Shown: positions 48,386-58,605, counted from the first letter of the stretch. The stretch is DNA of 64,000 bases from Nocardia flavorosea (GCF_015477805.1 NZ_JADLQL010000005.1:372001-436000), one strand, 5' to 3'. The notes: a model not told the origin generated them from the sequence alone. Numbers and translations: made by a program.

Positions 48386-51300
48386 TCAGACGCCGAACAC
48401 CCGTTCCACCACGCGGCGCGCCCGCCGGGTGACTCGCAGGTAGTTGTCCAGGAATTCCCCGCCGTCGTCGCTGGGCCAGCCGGCCACCCGCGCCACCGCG
48501 GACAGGGTGCGGCCGGGTGCGGGTAGTTGGTCGCTGGGTTTACCGCGGACCAGTACCAGGGCGTTGCGGGCGGCGGTCGCGGTGAGCCAGGACTGCCGGA
48601 GCAGATCGGTGGCCTCGGTGCCGAGTAGTTCGTGACGCGCGATGACGTCGAGTGATTCGAGGGTGGAGGTGTTGTGCAGTTCCGGCACCTCGTGCGCATG
48701 CCGCAACTGCAGGAGTTGCACCGTCCATTCGATATCGGCGAGCCCGCCGCGGCCCAGTTTGGTGTGGGTGGCGGGGTCGGCGCCGCGGGGCAACCGTTCG
48801 GAATCCACCCGGGCCTTGATCCGCCGGATCTCGCGCACCGCCTCGGCCGAGACACCGCCGGCCGGATAGCGCACCGGATCGATCGTGTGCAGGAACCGCA
48901 GGCCCAGCTCCTGATCTCCGCATACCTGATGCGCCCGCAGCAATGCCTGCACTTCCCAGGGTTGCGCCCATTGGCGGTAGTAGGCGTCGTAGGCGGCGAG
49001 GGTGCGCACCAACGGCCCGCTGCGGCCTTCCGGACGCAAACCGGCGTCCACCTGCAGCGGCGGGTCGGTACTGGGGGCACCGAGCAATTTCTGCACCTGT
49101 TCGGCGATACCGTTGGCCCATTTCACCGCGATGTGCTCGTCCTCGCCGGGCCGCGGGTCGCAGACGAACAGCACATCGGCGTCGGAGCCGTAGCCCAGTT
49201 CCCGCCCGCCGAGCCGGCCCATCCCGATCACCGCGAAATCCGCGGGCGCGGGCGCGCCGCGTTCGGCGGTACTCGCCCGGATCACCGCCCGCAGTGCGGC
49301 CTCGAGCACCGCCACCCACACCGACGACAGCGCCGCGCAGACCTGCGGCACATCGAGTAGCCCGAGCAGATCCGCCGACGCCACCCGCGCCAGTTCGTGC
49401 CGGCGCAGCGAACGTGCGGTCGCGACAGCACGTTTCGGGTCGTCGTAGCGGTCGGCGGCGGTGAGGATACTGCCCGCAACATCCGCGGGCTGGGTACGCA
49501 GCAACAGCGGCCCCTCGGGGCCGTCGGCGAACATCCGGATGGTTTCGGGGGCATTGATGAGCAGATCGGGCAGGTAGGCCGAGGAACCCAGCACCATCAT
49601 CAGCCGCTGCCCCACCGCGCCTTCGTCGCGCAGCACCCGCAGGTACCAGTCCTGGTCGTTCAAGCCTTCCGATACGCGCCGGTAGGCGAGCAGGCCGGCG
49701 TCCGGGTCGGGGGTATCGCCGAGCCAGGCCAGCAGGGTCGGCAACAGCAGGGCCTGGATCCGGCCTTTCCTGGAGACACCGCTGGTGAGGGCGCGCAGAT
49801 GGCCCAGAGCATGTTCCGGGTCGGCGTATCCGAGCGCGGCGAGCTGGCGGACGGCGGCATCCGGGCTGAGCCGCAGCGCGGCGGTTTCGATACTGGCCAC
49901 CGATTCCAGCAGGGGCCGATAGAAGAGTTTGGTGTGCAGACGCCGGATCCGGCTGGTGTTGCGGCGCAACTCCACCTGCAATACCCCGGCCGCATCGCGT
50001 TTACCGTCGGGCCGGATATGCGCGGCCCGGGCCAGCCAGCGCATCCCTTCTTCGTCGTCGGCGGCGGGCAGCGTATGGGTGCGTTTGAGCCGCTGCAGTT
50101 GCAGCCGGTGCTCCAGCAGCCGCAGGAATTCGTAGGAGGCGGTGAGATTGGCGGCGTCCTCGCGACCCACATAGCCGCGCGCGGCCAAGGCGGCGAGGGC
50201 TTCCACGGTGCCCTGCACATGCAGTTTCGGGTCGACCCGGCCGTGCACGAGTTGCAGCAGCTGCACCGCGAACTCCACATCGCGCAGGCTGCCGCTGCCC
50301 AGCTTCAGTTCCCGCTCGCGCAGGTCTTCGGGCACCAGATCCTCCACGCGGCGCCGCATGGCCTGCACATCGGACACGAAATCCGGGCGTTCGGAGGCGG
50401 TCCACACCATCGCGTCGGTGGCCGCGCGGTACTGCTCCCCCAGTTCCAGATCGCCGGTCATCGGCCGCGCCTTGAGCAGCGCCTGGAACTCCCAGGTCCG
50501 TGCCCAGCGCTGGTAGTAGGCCAGATGCGATTCGAGGGTGCGTACCAGGGCCCCGGCCTTGCCCTCGGGACGCAGCGCCGCGTCCACTTCGAAGAACGCG
50601 GAACTGCCGACGGTCATCATCTCCGCGGCCAGGCGGGTGGCGACGGCGTCGGCGGGTTCGGCGACGAACACGATATCGACATCGCTGACGTAGTTGAGTT
50701 CGCACGCCCCGCTTTTGCCCATGGCGATTACGGCCAGCCGCACCGGGCACGGTTCGTCGCGGCACACCCGCGCCACCGCCACCGCAAGAGCGGTGGTGAG
50801 CGCCGCGTCGGCGAGAGCGGTGAGTTGGCGGCCCACCACTTCGTACGGGATGACCGGTTCGTCCTCCACGGTCGCGGCCAGATCGACGGCGGCCAGCAGC
50901 ATGAGCTGATCGCGGTAGCGTTTACGCAGCGCCGCCACCACTTCGGGCCCGGATTCGGTGGCGCGGAACAACATCGGGGACGCGTTGGGCCCGGTTTCCG
51001 GTTCGGCGCCGGCCACCGCGAGCAGATCGGCGATCAGTTCGTCCCGGTCCGGCAGCTCCTCGCGGCGCAGTATCGTCCAGGCCCGCGGATCGGCCACCAG
51101 GTGATCGCCCAGCGCGGTGGAGGAACCGATGAGCGCGAACAGCCGGCCGCGCAGTGTCGGCTCGGCTCGGATCGCGGAATCCAGGGCAGCCCACTCGGTT
51201 CCGAGCGATTCCCGGATCCGGATCAGGGTGTTGAGCGCTAGGTCGGCGTCCGGGGCGCGCGAGAGCGCCCACAGCACCGCGATGCTCTCGACATTGTCCC

Positions 51301-51397
51301 AGCCGAGGGTCGTCAGCGATTCGGCGGCCGTCGGCTCGAGCAATCCGAGCCGGCCGGCGCGAGGGACGGCGGACCGGGCGGACGGGGGGCGGACCAT
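48386..51397 (-). CDS. glnE: Bifunctional glutamine synthetase adenylyltransferase/deadenylase GlnE
   Basis: A 1003-residue enzyme with two nucleotidyltransferase domains: an N-terminal deadenylase half with SGACELNYVSDVDIVFV and a C-terminal adenylylase half with GGRELGYGSDADVLFV, joined by a regulatory linker. It adds or removes AMP on Y406 of GlnA1 according to nitrogen state. Length and place beside glnA2 match mycobacteria, where glnE lies between glnA1 and glnA2. Confidence 0.97.
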   Translation of the reverse strand: MVRPPSARSAVPRAGRLGLLEPTAAESLTTLGWDNVESIAVLWALSRAPDADLALNTLIRIRESLGTEWAALDSAIRAEPTLRGRLFALIGSSTALGDHLVADPRAWTILRREELPDRDELIADLLAVAGAEPETGPNASPMLFRATESGPEVVAALRKRYRDQLMLLAAVDLAATVEDEPVIPYEVVGRQLTALADAALTTALAVAVARVCRDEPCPVRLAVIAMGKSGACELNYVSDVDIVFVAEPADAVATRLAAEMMTVGSSAFFEVDAALRPEGKAGALVRTLESHLAYYQRWARTWEFQALLKARPMTGDLELGEQYRAATDAMVWTASERPDFVSDVQAMRRRVEDLVPEDLRERELKLGSGSLRDVEFAVQLLQLVHGRVDPKLHVQGTVEALAALAARGYVGREDAANLTASYEFLRLLEHRLQLQRLKRTHTLPAADDEEGMRWLARAAHIRPDGKRDAAGVLQVELRRNTSRIRRLHTKLFYRPLLESVASIETAALRLSPDAAVRQLAALGYADPEHALGHLRALTSGVSRKGRIQALLLPTLLAWLGDTPDPDAGLLAYRRVSEGLNDQDWYLRVLRDEGAVGQRLMMVLGSSAYLPDLLINAPETIRMFADGPEGPLLLRTQPADVAGSILTAADRYDDPKRAVATARSLRRHELARVASADLLGLLDVPQVCAALSSVWVAVLEAALRAVIRASTAERGAPAPADFAVIGMGRLGGRELGYGSDADVLFVCDPRPGEDEHIAVKWANGIAEQVQKLLGAPSTDPPLQVDAGLRPEGRSGPLVRTLAAYDAYYRQWAQPWEVQALLRAHQVCGDQELGLRFLHTIDPVRYPAGGVSAEAVREIRRIKARVDSERLPRGADPATHTKLGRGGLADIEWTVQLLQLRHAHEVPELHNTSTLESLDVIARHELLGTEATDLLRQSWLTATAARNALVLVRGKPSDQLPAPGRTLSAVARVAGWPSDDGGEFLDNYLRVTRRARRVVERVFGV

Positions 51398-51455
51398 GAG
51401 CCCAAGTTAACCGGTTCGCGCCGGCAAGTGTGCCGGACCCCCGCCCGCCGCGTCG

Positions 51456-52793
51456 TTACAGACCGAGGTACTCCTGTAGTTCGAACGGCGTCACCTGGGT
51501 TCGGTAGTCCGCCCATTCGCGGCGCTTGTTCCGCAGGAAGAAATCGAAGACGTGCTCGCCGAGCGTTTCGGCGACCAGTTCCGACCGTTCCATCGCCTTC
51601 AGCGCCTCGTCCAGCGTGCCGGGTAGTTCCTTGAAGCCCATGGCGCGCCGTTCCGCCGCGGTCAGCGACCAGACGTCGTCCTCGGCCTCCGCGGGCAGTT
51701 CGTAACCCTTCTCGATGCCCCGCAGGCCGGCGGCCAGCAGGACGGCGAAGGTCAGGTACGGGTTGCAGGCCGAATCGGGGCTGCGGATCTCGACCCGCCG
51801 CGAAGAAGCCTTGTTCGGCGTGTACATGGGCACCCGGACCAGCGCGGACCGGTTGGACCGGCCCCAGGAGGCCGCCGTCGGCGCCTCGCCGCCGTGGATG
51901 AGCCGCTTGTAGGAGTTCACCCACTGGTTGGTGACGGCGCTGATCTCGTGCGCGTGTTCGAGGATGCCCGCGATGAAGGCCCGCGCGGTACCCGAGAGGT
52001 TGTCCGGATCGTCCGGGTCGGCGAAGGCGTTCGCCTCGCCTTCGAACAGGCTCATATGCGTATGCATGGCCGACCCGGGGTGCTGGGAGAACGGTTTCGG
52101 CATGAACGTCGCGCGCACGCCCTCGTCGATGGCGACTTCCTTGATCAGGTAGCGGAAGGTCATCACATTGTCGGCCATCGACAGCGCGTCGGCGTAGCGC
52201 AGATCGATCTCCTGCTGCCCGGGCGCGCCCTCGTGATGGCTGAACTCCACCGAGATACCCATGGATTCGAGGGCGTCGATGGCGTGGCGCCGGAAGTTCG
52301 GGGCGGAGTCGTGGACGGCCTGGTCGAAGAACCCGCCGGTATCGGCCGGGACGGGCGGCATACCGTCGGCCTGGTTCTTCAGCAGGAAGAATTCGATCTC
52401 CGGGTGCACGTAGCAACTGAACCCGACGTCACCGGCCTTGTTCAGCTGCCGGCGCAGCACATGGCGCGGATCGGCCCACGACGGCGAACCGTCGGGCATG
52501 GTGATATCGCAGAACATCCGGGCGGAATGCTGGTGACCCTTGCTGGAGGCCCACGGCAGCACCTGGAAGGTGGACGGATCGGGCCGGGCCACCATATCGG
52601 CCTCGGAGATCCGGGCAAACCCCTCGATGGCCGACCCGTCGAATCCGATGCCCTCTTCGAAGGCGCCCTCGAGTTCGGCGGGCGCAATGGCGACGGACTT
52701 CAGGTAGCCCAGCACATCGGTGAACCAGAGACGTACGAAGCGGATGTCCCGCTCTTCGAGCGTCCGCAGCACGAATTCCTTCTGGCGATCCAT
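51456..52793 (-). CDS. glnA2: Glutamine synthetase GlnA2 (GS I-alpha)
   Basis: A 445-residue enzyme. MDRQKEFVLRTLEERDIRFVRL and SVAIAPAELEGAFEEGIGFDGS match mycobacterial GlnA2, which also fixes the ATG used; an upstream ATG six codons earlier is less likely. As an I-alpha type it lacks the adenylylation tyrosine motif seen in GlnA1. A short GTAAC/TTAAC pattern upstream is not a full GlnR box. Transcribed toward glnE with a 58-base gap. Confidence 0.95.
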   Translation of the reverse strand: MDRQKEFVLRTLEERDIRFVRLWFTDVLGYLKSVAIAPAELEGAFEEGIGFDGSAIEGFARISEADMVARPDPSTFQVLPWASSKGHQHSARMFCDITMPDGSPSWADPRHVLRRQLNKAGDVGFSCYVHPEIEFFLLKNQADGMPPVPADTGGFFDQAVHDSAPNFRRHAIDALESMGISVEFSHHEGAPGQQEIDLRYADALSMADNVMTFRYLIKEVAIDEGVRATFMPKPFSQHPGSAMHTHMSLFEGEANAFADPDDPDNLSGTARAFIAGILEHAHEISAVTNQWVNSYKRLIHGGEAPTAASWGRSNRSALVRVPMYTPNKASSRRVEIRSPDSACNPYLTFAVLLAAGLRGIEKGYELPAEAEDDVWSLTAAERRAMGFKELPGTLDEALKAMERSELVAETLGEHVFDFFLRNKRREWADYRTQVTPFELQEYLGL

Positions 52794-52881
52794 GTCCGCG
52801 AGCGTAAGCACCCGGCGTTAAATCCGTGTTACATGACGTGCTGCGCTGTGTGTCGGCTCGCCGGAACAGCCGGATACCGGC

Positions 52882-54426
52882 TCAGCAGCGCAGTCCCTCG
52901 GGGGGTGATTCCAGGTCGACCAGGTAGTTGATCACGGCATCGTCGACGCAGGTCGCGCCGCCGGTGAATACGACGGTGTGACTGTCGCCCTCATGGGTGA
53001 TCAGGGCCGCCCCGAGCTGCCGGGCCAAGTCCACGCCGGCCTGATACGGCGTCGCCGGATCACCGGTGGTGGAAACCACCACCGTCTGCGGCAGACCTTC
53101 CACCGAGATCTCGTGCGGTTGGCTCGTGTTCGGTACGGGCCAGTCCGCGCACAATTCCAGCGGCGCCGCGCCGGTGCCGCGGCCGTCGTCGAGGAAGGGA
53201 GCCGCCGCGCGGTACTCGGTGTCCTGGCGCCCGGCCACCTCCCGGTCGGTGACCGGCGGATCGTCCACGCACCGGATGGCGTTGAAGGCGTCGGTCAGGT
53301 TGCTGTAGGTGCCGTCGTCGCGGCGGCCGTTGTACATATCGGCGAGCTGCAGCAGGGTATCGCCGCGGCCCTGGCTCAGTTCGGTGAGCGCGACGGTGAG
53401 CACCGGCCAGAAGTCGGCGCTGTAGAGGGTCTGCTGGACACCGGTGATCGCATCGTCGTAGCTCAGGCCGCGGGGATCGGTGGTGGCCGCGGGCGTCTCC
53501 CGCAGCGGGTCCACCAGCTCCCGGAACCGCGGGATCACCTGTGCGGGATCGGTGCCCAGTGGGCAGTCCGCCGATTTCACGCAGTCCGCGGCGTAGGCGT
53601 CGAACGCCGCCTGGAATCCGGCGGCCTGGCGCAGCGATTCCGCGACCGGGTCCTGGGTGGGATCGATGGCGCCGTCGAGCACCATCGCCCGCACATTCCC
53701 CGGGAACTTCTCCGCATATGCGGTGCCGAGCCGGGTGCCGTAGGAGTACCCCAGATAGTTCAGCTTCGGATCGCCCAGGACCGCCCGGATGATATCCATA
53801 TCCTGCACGACTTCCCGGGTCCCGATATGGGCGAGCAGATCGGCGCCGGTACGCGCCATACAGCGGTCGGCGTATTCGCGGTTCTCGGCCTCGTCGGCGG
53901 CGATCCCCTGGGGCGTGTTCGGCTCCGGTGTCTCGGCGCGTTCGGCGTCGGCCTCCTGCGGGGTCAGACAGGTCACCGCGGGAATGGACGCGCCGACCCC
54001 GCGCGGATCGAAACCCACCCGGTCGAACCGTTCGGCCACCGGGGTGCCGCCGCCGATCGTCGCGGTGGACAGTCCCGACATACCCGGCCCGCCGGGGTTG
54101 AGCAGCAGCGACCCGATCCGTGCCCCGCTCGCCCGCAGCCGCGACAACGCCAGTTGCGCGGTCGGCCCGTCGGGGTCGGCGTAGTCGATCGGTACCTCGA
54201 TACGAGCGCACTGCGTGGCCGGCGGCAGGCTTTCCCCGGGCGCGGCGTATCCGGCGCAGGACTCCCATTGCGGTACCTGTTCGTAGAACCGGCTCAGTTC
54301 CGCGGGGACGGGCGCCGGGGGCGCGGTCGCCACCTCTTGTTCGTCCGCGCATCCCGCGACGAACAACACCACCGTCGCCAGCACACCCGCCGGCACTGCA
54401 CACCACCCACTCCGCACCGGCGCCAT
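52882..54426 (-). CDS. Exported alpha/beta hydrolase lipoprotein (Hip1/CaeA-like)
   Basis: A 514-residue protein. A lipoprotein signal ends in VLFVAGC. The hydrolase core has GGPGMSG, the nucleophile in LGYSYGTRLG, and a C-terminal TAP-like part with STTGDPATPYQAGVDL and HEGDSHTV. It belongs to the tripeptidyl aminopeptidase/Hip1 family; in M. tuberculosis the Rv2223c and Rv2224c genes hold this position between glnA2 and panB, and Rv2224c cleaves GroEL2. One copy is present here rather than two. Confidence 0.9.
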   Translation of the reverse strand: MAPVRSGWCAVPAGVLATVVLFVAGCADEQEVATAPPAPVPAELSRFYEQVPQWESCAGYAAPGESLPPATQCARIEVPIDYADPDGPTAQLALSRLRASGARIGSLLLNPGGPGMSGLSTATIGGGTPVAERFDRVGFDPRGVGASIPAVTCLTPQEADAERAETPEPNTPQGIAADEAENREYADRCMARTGADLLAHIGTREVVQDMDIIRAVLGDPKLNYLGYSYGTRLGTAYAEKFPGNVRAMVLDGAIDPTQDPVAESLRQAAGFQAAFDAYAADCVKSADCPLGTDPAQVIPRFRELVDPLRETPAATTDPRGLSYDDAITGVQQTLYSADFWPVLTVALTELSQGRGDTLLQLADMYNGRRDDGTYSNLTDAFNAIRCVDDPPVTDREVAGRQDTEYRAAAPFLDDGRGTGAAPLELCADWPVPNTSQPHEISVEGLPQTVVVSTTGDPATPYQAGVDLARQLGAALITHEGDSHTVVFTGGATCVDDAVINYLVDLESPPEGLRC

Positions 54427-54571
54427 GCTAGCGCGACCCGCACCGGCGCCCGTGGATGTGACCAACCGCACCGAGTCGCAGGGTTCGTTCCGGCTCCGCC
54501 ACGGGTGCACACTGGAAGGCGTCACACCCACCCGGGGACCCGGCCAGGGCCTCGAGGAGACGAAAGGGACG

Positions 54572-55465
54572 ATGATGTCCGAATCATCAGCCGTGTCCGA
54601 TTCCGCCGCGGAAACCCCCGCCTACGGCGCCGCGAAAACTCCCGGCACGGCGGATTCCGCGAAACCGGCCCGCCGCCCGACCCGCGTCCAGCATCTGCAG
54701 CAGATGAAGGCGACGGGCGAGCGCTGGGCCATGCTCACCGCCTACGACTACTCCACCGCCCGCCTCTTCGAAGAGGCCGGGATCCCGGTCCTGCTGATCG
54801 GTGATTCGGCCGCCAATGTCGTGTACGGCTACGACACCACCGTGCCGATCACCACCGATGAGCTGATTCCGCTGGTGCGCGGTGTGGTGCGCGGTGCCCC
54901 GCACGCCCTGGTGGTAGCCGACCTCCCGTTCGGCACCTACGAGAGTTCGCCCGAACAGGCGCTCGCGACCGCCACCCGCTTCATGAAGGAGGGCGGCGCA
55001 CACGCGGTGAAACTGGAGGGCGGCGAACGCGTCGCCGATCAGATCGCCCTGCTCACCGCCGCGGGGATCCCGGTAATGGCACATATCGGGTTCACCCCGC
55101 AGAGCGTCAACACCCTCGGCGGGTTCCGGGTCCAGGGCCGCGGCGCGGGCGCCGAAGGCCTGCTGACCGATGCGATCGCGGTGCAGGCCGCGGGCGCGTT
55201 CTCGGTGGTGATGGAGATGGTGCCCGCCGACGTCGCGGGTCAGGTCACTCAGAAGCTGACCATTCCGACCATCGGTATCGGCGCCGGCCCCGACTGCGAC
55301 GCGCAGGTACTGGTGTGGCAGGACATGGCCGGGTACACCAGCGGAAAGACCGCGAAGTTCGTGAAACGGTTCGCCGCCGTAGGCGATGAGCTGCGCACAG
55401 CCGCCGCCGCGTACGCCGACGAGGTACGCAGCGGTACTTTCCCGGGCCCCGAGCACAGCTTCTGA
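54572..55465 (+). CDS. panB: 3-methyl-2-oxobutanoate hydroxymethyltransferase
   Basis: A 297-residue PanB enzyme forming ketopantoate from ketoisovalerate and methylene-THF, the first step of pantothenate and CoA synthesis. Features are MLTAYDYSTARLFEEAGIPV, GDSAANVVYGYDTTVPIT, and KLEGGERV and HIGFTPQSVN. A 40-residue disordered N-terminal extension precedes the domain, as in other actinomycetes. AAGGGA lies above the paired ATGs. Confidence 0.96.
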   Translation: MMSESSAVSDSAAETPAYGAAKTPGTADSAKPARRPTRVQHLQQMKATGERWAMLTAYDYSTARLFEEAGIPVLLIGDSAANVVYGYDTTVPITTDELIPLVRGVVRGAPHALVVADLPFGTYESSPEQALATATRFMKEGGAHAVKLEGGERVADQIALLTAAGIPVMAHIGFTPQSVNTLGGFRVQGRGAGAEGLLTDAIAVQAAGAFSVVMEMVPADVAGQVTQKLTIPTIGIGAGPDCDAQVLVWQDMAGYTSGKTAKFVKRFAAVGDELRTAAAAYADEVRSGTFPGPEHSF

Positions 55466-55556
55466 GCCGGCGCCCGGGCCGCAGCGGCTTCCCACCTCTG
55501 CCGGAGATGGCAAACTCGATGTCGAGAAGTTCTTCGACTCGAGTACAGAGGTACTG

Positions 55557-56021
55557 ATGCGGCAACGCGCTTGGACAACCGCTCGAACAGCACGGGGCGC
55601 CCTGATGGTGGCGGGAGTGTGCGGGGCGGCGCTGCTCACCGCATGCGGTGGTGCGCAGACCGGTTCGCCCACCGCGGACTCCTCCGGCACTTCCACCACC
55701 AGCGCGACCGCGGCGCCGAGCCCCACCGGCGCCGCACCCGCCACCCCCCTCGAAGTTTCGGACAAAGCCGCGCAGAACCTGTGCGCCATGATGAAACCGG
55801 AGCTGTCGAACTGGCGGATCCAGGGGCCGACGCTGGGCCGGGTGAGCCTGAACCTGATGGCGCACGAATGGGCGCTCACCAACGGTATCGGTAACACCCG
55901 GTTGCTGGGCGATACCGCCGTCGTCGACCGGGCCACCTCCGCCACCTGCCCGGATGTGCGGACCCAGGCCCTCGAGGCACTGGAATTGCCCGAACTGGCC
56001 GCCGGCGTGCTCACGCTGTGA
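55557..56021 (+). CDS. Putative lipoprotein
   Basis: A 154-residue exported protein: basic start, hydrophobic helix and lipobox LLTAC (cysteine near residue 31), then a Ser/Thr/Pro-rich linker and a small domain with LCAMMKPELSNWRIQGPTLG and CPDVRTQALEALEL. Two or more cysteines could pair. No family is recognised. Its stop overlaps the GTG of the next gene. Confidence 0.8.
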   Translation: MRQRAWTTARTARGALMVAGVCGAALLTACGGAQTGSPTADSSGTSTTSATAAPSPTGAAPATPLEVSDKAAQNLCAMMKPELSNWRIQGPTLGRVSLNLMAHEWALTNGIGNTRLLGDTAVVDRATSATCPDVRTQALEALELPELAAGVLTL

Positions 56022-56992
56022 TCGGTATGCGCAGCCTGTACCCCCCGATCGAACCGTACGACCAGGGCATGCTCGCGGTCGGCGACGGTCAGGCGATCTA
56101 CTGGGAGACCAGCGGTAACCCGGCCGGTACACCCGCTGTGTTCCTGCACGGCGGCCCGGGCGGCGGCACCTCCCCCCTCAACCGCCGCTACTTCGATCCC
56201 GAGCGGTACCGGATCGTGCTGCTGGATCAGCGCGGCTGCGGTAATTCCACCCCGCATATCGCCGACGGCGCCGACCTGTCGGTGAACACCACCGCGCACC
56301 TGATCTCCGATATCGAGGCGATACGCGACGAACTCGGTATCGAGCGGTGGCTGGTGTTCGGCGGTTCCTGGGGTTCGACCCTGTCACTGGCCTACGCGCA
56401 GCAGTATCCGCACCGTGTGACCGCACTGGTACTGCGCGGCATATTCCTGCTGCGCCGCCAGGAAATCGACTGGTACTACAACGGCAGCGCCGGATACGTG
56501 TACCCGGACGAATGGGAGAAGTTCCTCGCCCAGGTCCCGGTCGCCGAACGCGGCAGTGACCTGGTGGAGGTCTACCACCGGCTGCTGCACTCCCCCGACC
56601 CGGAGGTCGCGACGGCGGCCGCCGTCGCCTGGTCCACCTGGGAGGCGGCGACCAGTTCGCTGCGCCCGGACCCGGCACGTACCGCCGATGCCGCCGATCC
56701 CCGTTTCGCGCTGGCCTTCGCCCGGATCGAGAACCATTACTTCCGGCACGGCGGTTTCCTCGACGAGGGCCAACTGCTGCGCGATATCGGCGCGATAACC
56801 CATATTCCGGGGATCATCGTGCAGGGCCGCCACGATATCGTCTGCCCGGCGGTCAGCGCGTGGGACCTGCATCGGGCGTGGCCGCAGTCGCGGCTGCGGA
56901 TCGTCGACGATGCCGGGCATTCGGCCACCGAACCCGGGATCGTGCACCACCTCGTCGAAGCCACCGATACTTTCGCGGCGGTACCCGGATGA
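56018..56992 (+). CDS. pip: Proline iminopeptidase
   Basis: A 324-residue S33 peptidase that removes N-terminal proline. HGGPGGGTSPLNRRYFDPERY, LDQRGCGNSTPH, the elbow GGSWGSTLSLAYAQ and the final GHSATEPG with the catalytic histidine are all canonical. It overlaps the lipoprotein upstream and the CHAD gene downstream, so the three are coupled. GTG 56018 or ATG 56027 could start it. Confidence 0.93.
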   Translation: MIGMRSLYPPIEPYDQGMLAVGDGQAIYWETSGNPAGTPAVFLHGGPGGGTSPLNRRYFDPERYRIVLLDQRGCGNSTPHIADGADLSVNTTAHLISDIEAIRDELGIERWLVFGGSWGSTLSLAYAQQYPHRVTALVLRGIFLLRRQEIDWYYNGSAGYVYPDEWEKFLAQVPVAERGSDLVEVYHRLLHSPDPEVATAAAVAWSTWEAATSSLRPDPARTADAADPRFALAFARIENHYFRHGGFLDEGQLLRDIGAITHIPGIIVQGRHDIVCPAVSAWDLHRAWPQSRLRIVDDAGHSATEPGIVHHLVEATDTFAAVPG

Positions 56993-57870
56993 GCACCGAA
57001 CCCGGCAGCGCCGGGGCCGCGCTCACCGCCGCGTTACGCGCCGATATCGATCGGCTGCTCGCGGCAGAACCGGAAGTCCGCGCCGACGCCCAGGATTCCG
57101 TGCACCAGATGCGGGTGGCGACCCGGCGGCTGCGCAGTGTGCTGCGCAGCTGCAAACGGCTGCTCGATGCCGATGCGGCCAACCGGGTACGCACCGAACT
57201 GGCCTGGCTCGCCGGAATTCTGGGGGTCGCCCGGGACGCGGAGGTCCGCGCTGCCCGTTTCGCCGGCCTGCTCGACCGGTACGCCGAAAAAGACTGTGCC
57301 GCATCGGGCCCGACACGTGAACGACTGGTCCGCGCCGAGCGCGACCGCTACGCCGCCGCACACGGCGCCATCCTCGAGGCGCTGGACAGCACCCGCTACC
57401 GCGCCGTCCGCGAGGAGTTGCGGAACTGGCGCGACAACCCGCCGTTGCGCACCTCGCTCAGCGGGTCGGCCGCGCCCGGGGTTTTCGACGCCGTCCTGCG
57501 GGCCGACCGTAAACGGGTACGCCGGCTGGTCCGGGCCGAACCGACCGCGGCGCCTGCCGACCGGGTCGAAATGCTGCACGATATCCGCAAGAGCGCCAAG
57601 CGGTTACGGTATTCCTGCGAGGCCGCGGAAGCCGTGCTGGGCGAATTCGCCGCGGATCTGGGCGGGCGGGCAAAACATCTGCAGACAGTGCTCGGCGATC
57701 ACCGCGACGCGGTCGAATCGTACGACGCCCTCCGTGCGCACGCCGCCGCCGCGCACGCCGCCGGTGAGGACATCCACCTGTACGAAATGCTCGCCGACGC
57801 CGAAGACACCGCGGCCGGACGGTGCCTGGCCCGTTATCCGGCGGCCGCGGCGGCCATCGACAAGACCTGA
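56989..57870 (+). CDS. CHAD domain protein
   Basis: A 293-residue helical CHAD protein with the histidine motifs HQMRVATRRLRSVLR and HDIRKSAKRLRYSCE in two halves. CHAD domains bind polyphosphate through these basic helices. Mycobacteria have a CYTH-CHAD protein after panB (Rv2226 position); the CYTH (triphosphatase) part is missing here. The ATG overlaps the upstream stop. Confidence 0.9.
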   Translation: MSTEPGSAGAALTAALRADIDRLLAAEPEVRADAQDSVHQMRVATRRLRSVLRSCKRLLDADAANRVRTELAWLAGILGVARDAEVRAARFAGLLDRYAEKDCAASGPTRERLVRAERDRYAAAHGAILEALDSTRYRAVREELRNWRDNPPLRTSLSGSAAPGVFDAVLRADRKRVRRLVRAEPTAAPADRVEMLHDIRKSAKRLRYSCEAAEAVLGEFAADLGGRAKHLQTVLGDHRDAVESYDALRAHAAAAHAAGEDIHLYEMLADAEDTAAGRCLARYPAAAAAIDKT

Positions 57871-57893
57871 ACCGGCCGCGATACGGCCACCGA

Positions 57894-57932
57894 CGGCTCG
57901 GGCCGGTACCGATCCGGTACCGGCCCGAGCCG
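57894..57932. terminator. Bidirectional terminator hairpin
   Basis: A perfect 17-base arm starting CGGCTCGGGCCGG and its complement flank the loop GATCC between the convergent CHAD gene and secreted-protein gene. An A-run (GCGAAAAACG) follows. Confidence 0.8.
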
Positions 57933-57949
57933 CGAAAAACGTTGCCGCG

Positions 57950-58282
57950 CTACTGCACTGCGAGCATCGACCCGTTCAGTTCGTGCAACGGGCCGAATAC
58001 GGTGAAAACCACCCGCCCGTTCGGGTGCGCCGACGACACCGCCGCAGCCGCGTCCAGCGCCATCCCGAACGAGGGAGCCGACGGATGCGGGATGGCCGCG
58101 AGCATATGCCCGAAATTGCTGGTGTGCACCCATTGGGTGTCCGCGGGGCTGAGGTCGACCCGCACCCCGCCGGGCAGCGGCGTCACCGCGACCGCACCGG
58201 CCGAACCGGCGCCCACGGTGGCGAGAACAGATGCGGCCCCGGCGATGAAGGCTCCGGCTGCCAAGGTACGTGCTACCCGCAT
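57950..58282 (-). CDS. Small secreted protein
   Basis: A 110-residue protein with a signal peptide (residues 1-32, ARTLAAGAFIAGAASVLATVG, cut near GAVA). The mature part of about 78 residues begins VTPLPGGVRVDLSPADTQWVH and ends VFTVFGPLHELNGSMLAVQ. Such proteins occur in nocardiae; no function is known to me. The ATG chosen is the one that gives a proper signal peptide. Confidence 0.75.
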   Translation of the reverse strand: MRVARTLAAGAFIAGAASVLATVGAGSAGAVAVTPLPGGVRVDLSPADTQWVHTSNFGHMLAAIPHPSAPSFGMALDAAAAVSSAHPNGRVVFTVFGPLHELNGSMLAVQ

Positions 58283-58494
58283 AAGTGATGTGACCTGTCT
58301 TCGAGAGGTATGAATCGGCTCGACGGCACATTCGAGGGCGCCGGCGAGCCTGCCGACGCGCATACCTTATGACGCCGATCACCCTTTATGCCACCTCTGC
58401 ACGAATTCCCCGCGAAAAATCCGCTCTGCCCCCGTAACTGCTACTGTGGCGGACCGTAAGCGTTCGACGAATCCGAGTTGGAGTTTCCTCACGT

Positions 58495-58590
58495 ATGTCC
58501 ACTCTCATCTATGACTATCTGCTCCCCCTCGTCGGCCCGCAGCAGGCCACCACTCTGGCGCAGATGTTCGTCATCGGCCCCTCGGCCTGA
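58495..58590 (+). CDS. Possible 31-residue microprotein
   Basis: An ATG with GGAG nine bases above opens a 31-residue hydrophobic peptide (STLIYDYLLPLVGPQQATT and so on). Third codon positions are nearly all G or C, as in true genes here. A 15-bp hairpin follows its stop by 15 bases. Too small to classify. Confidence 0.45.
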   Translation: MSTLIYDYLLPLVGPQQATTLAQMFVIGPSA

Positions 58591-58605
58591 ACGGCCACTG
58601 GGTGA

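Noticed and set aside
52800..52850. GlnR box upstream of glnA2
   Set aside because: GTAAC followed six bases on by TTAAC is only half of the pattern, and the GaAAC half-sites are missing.
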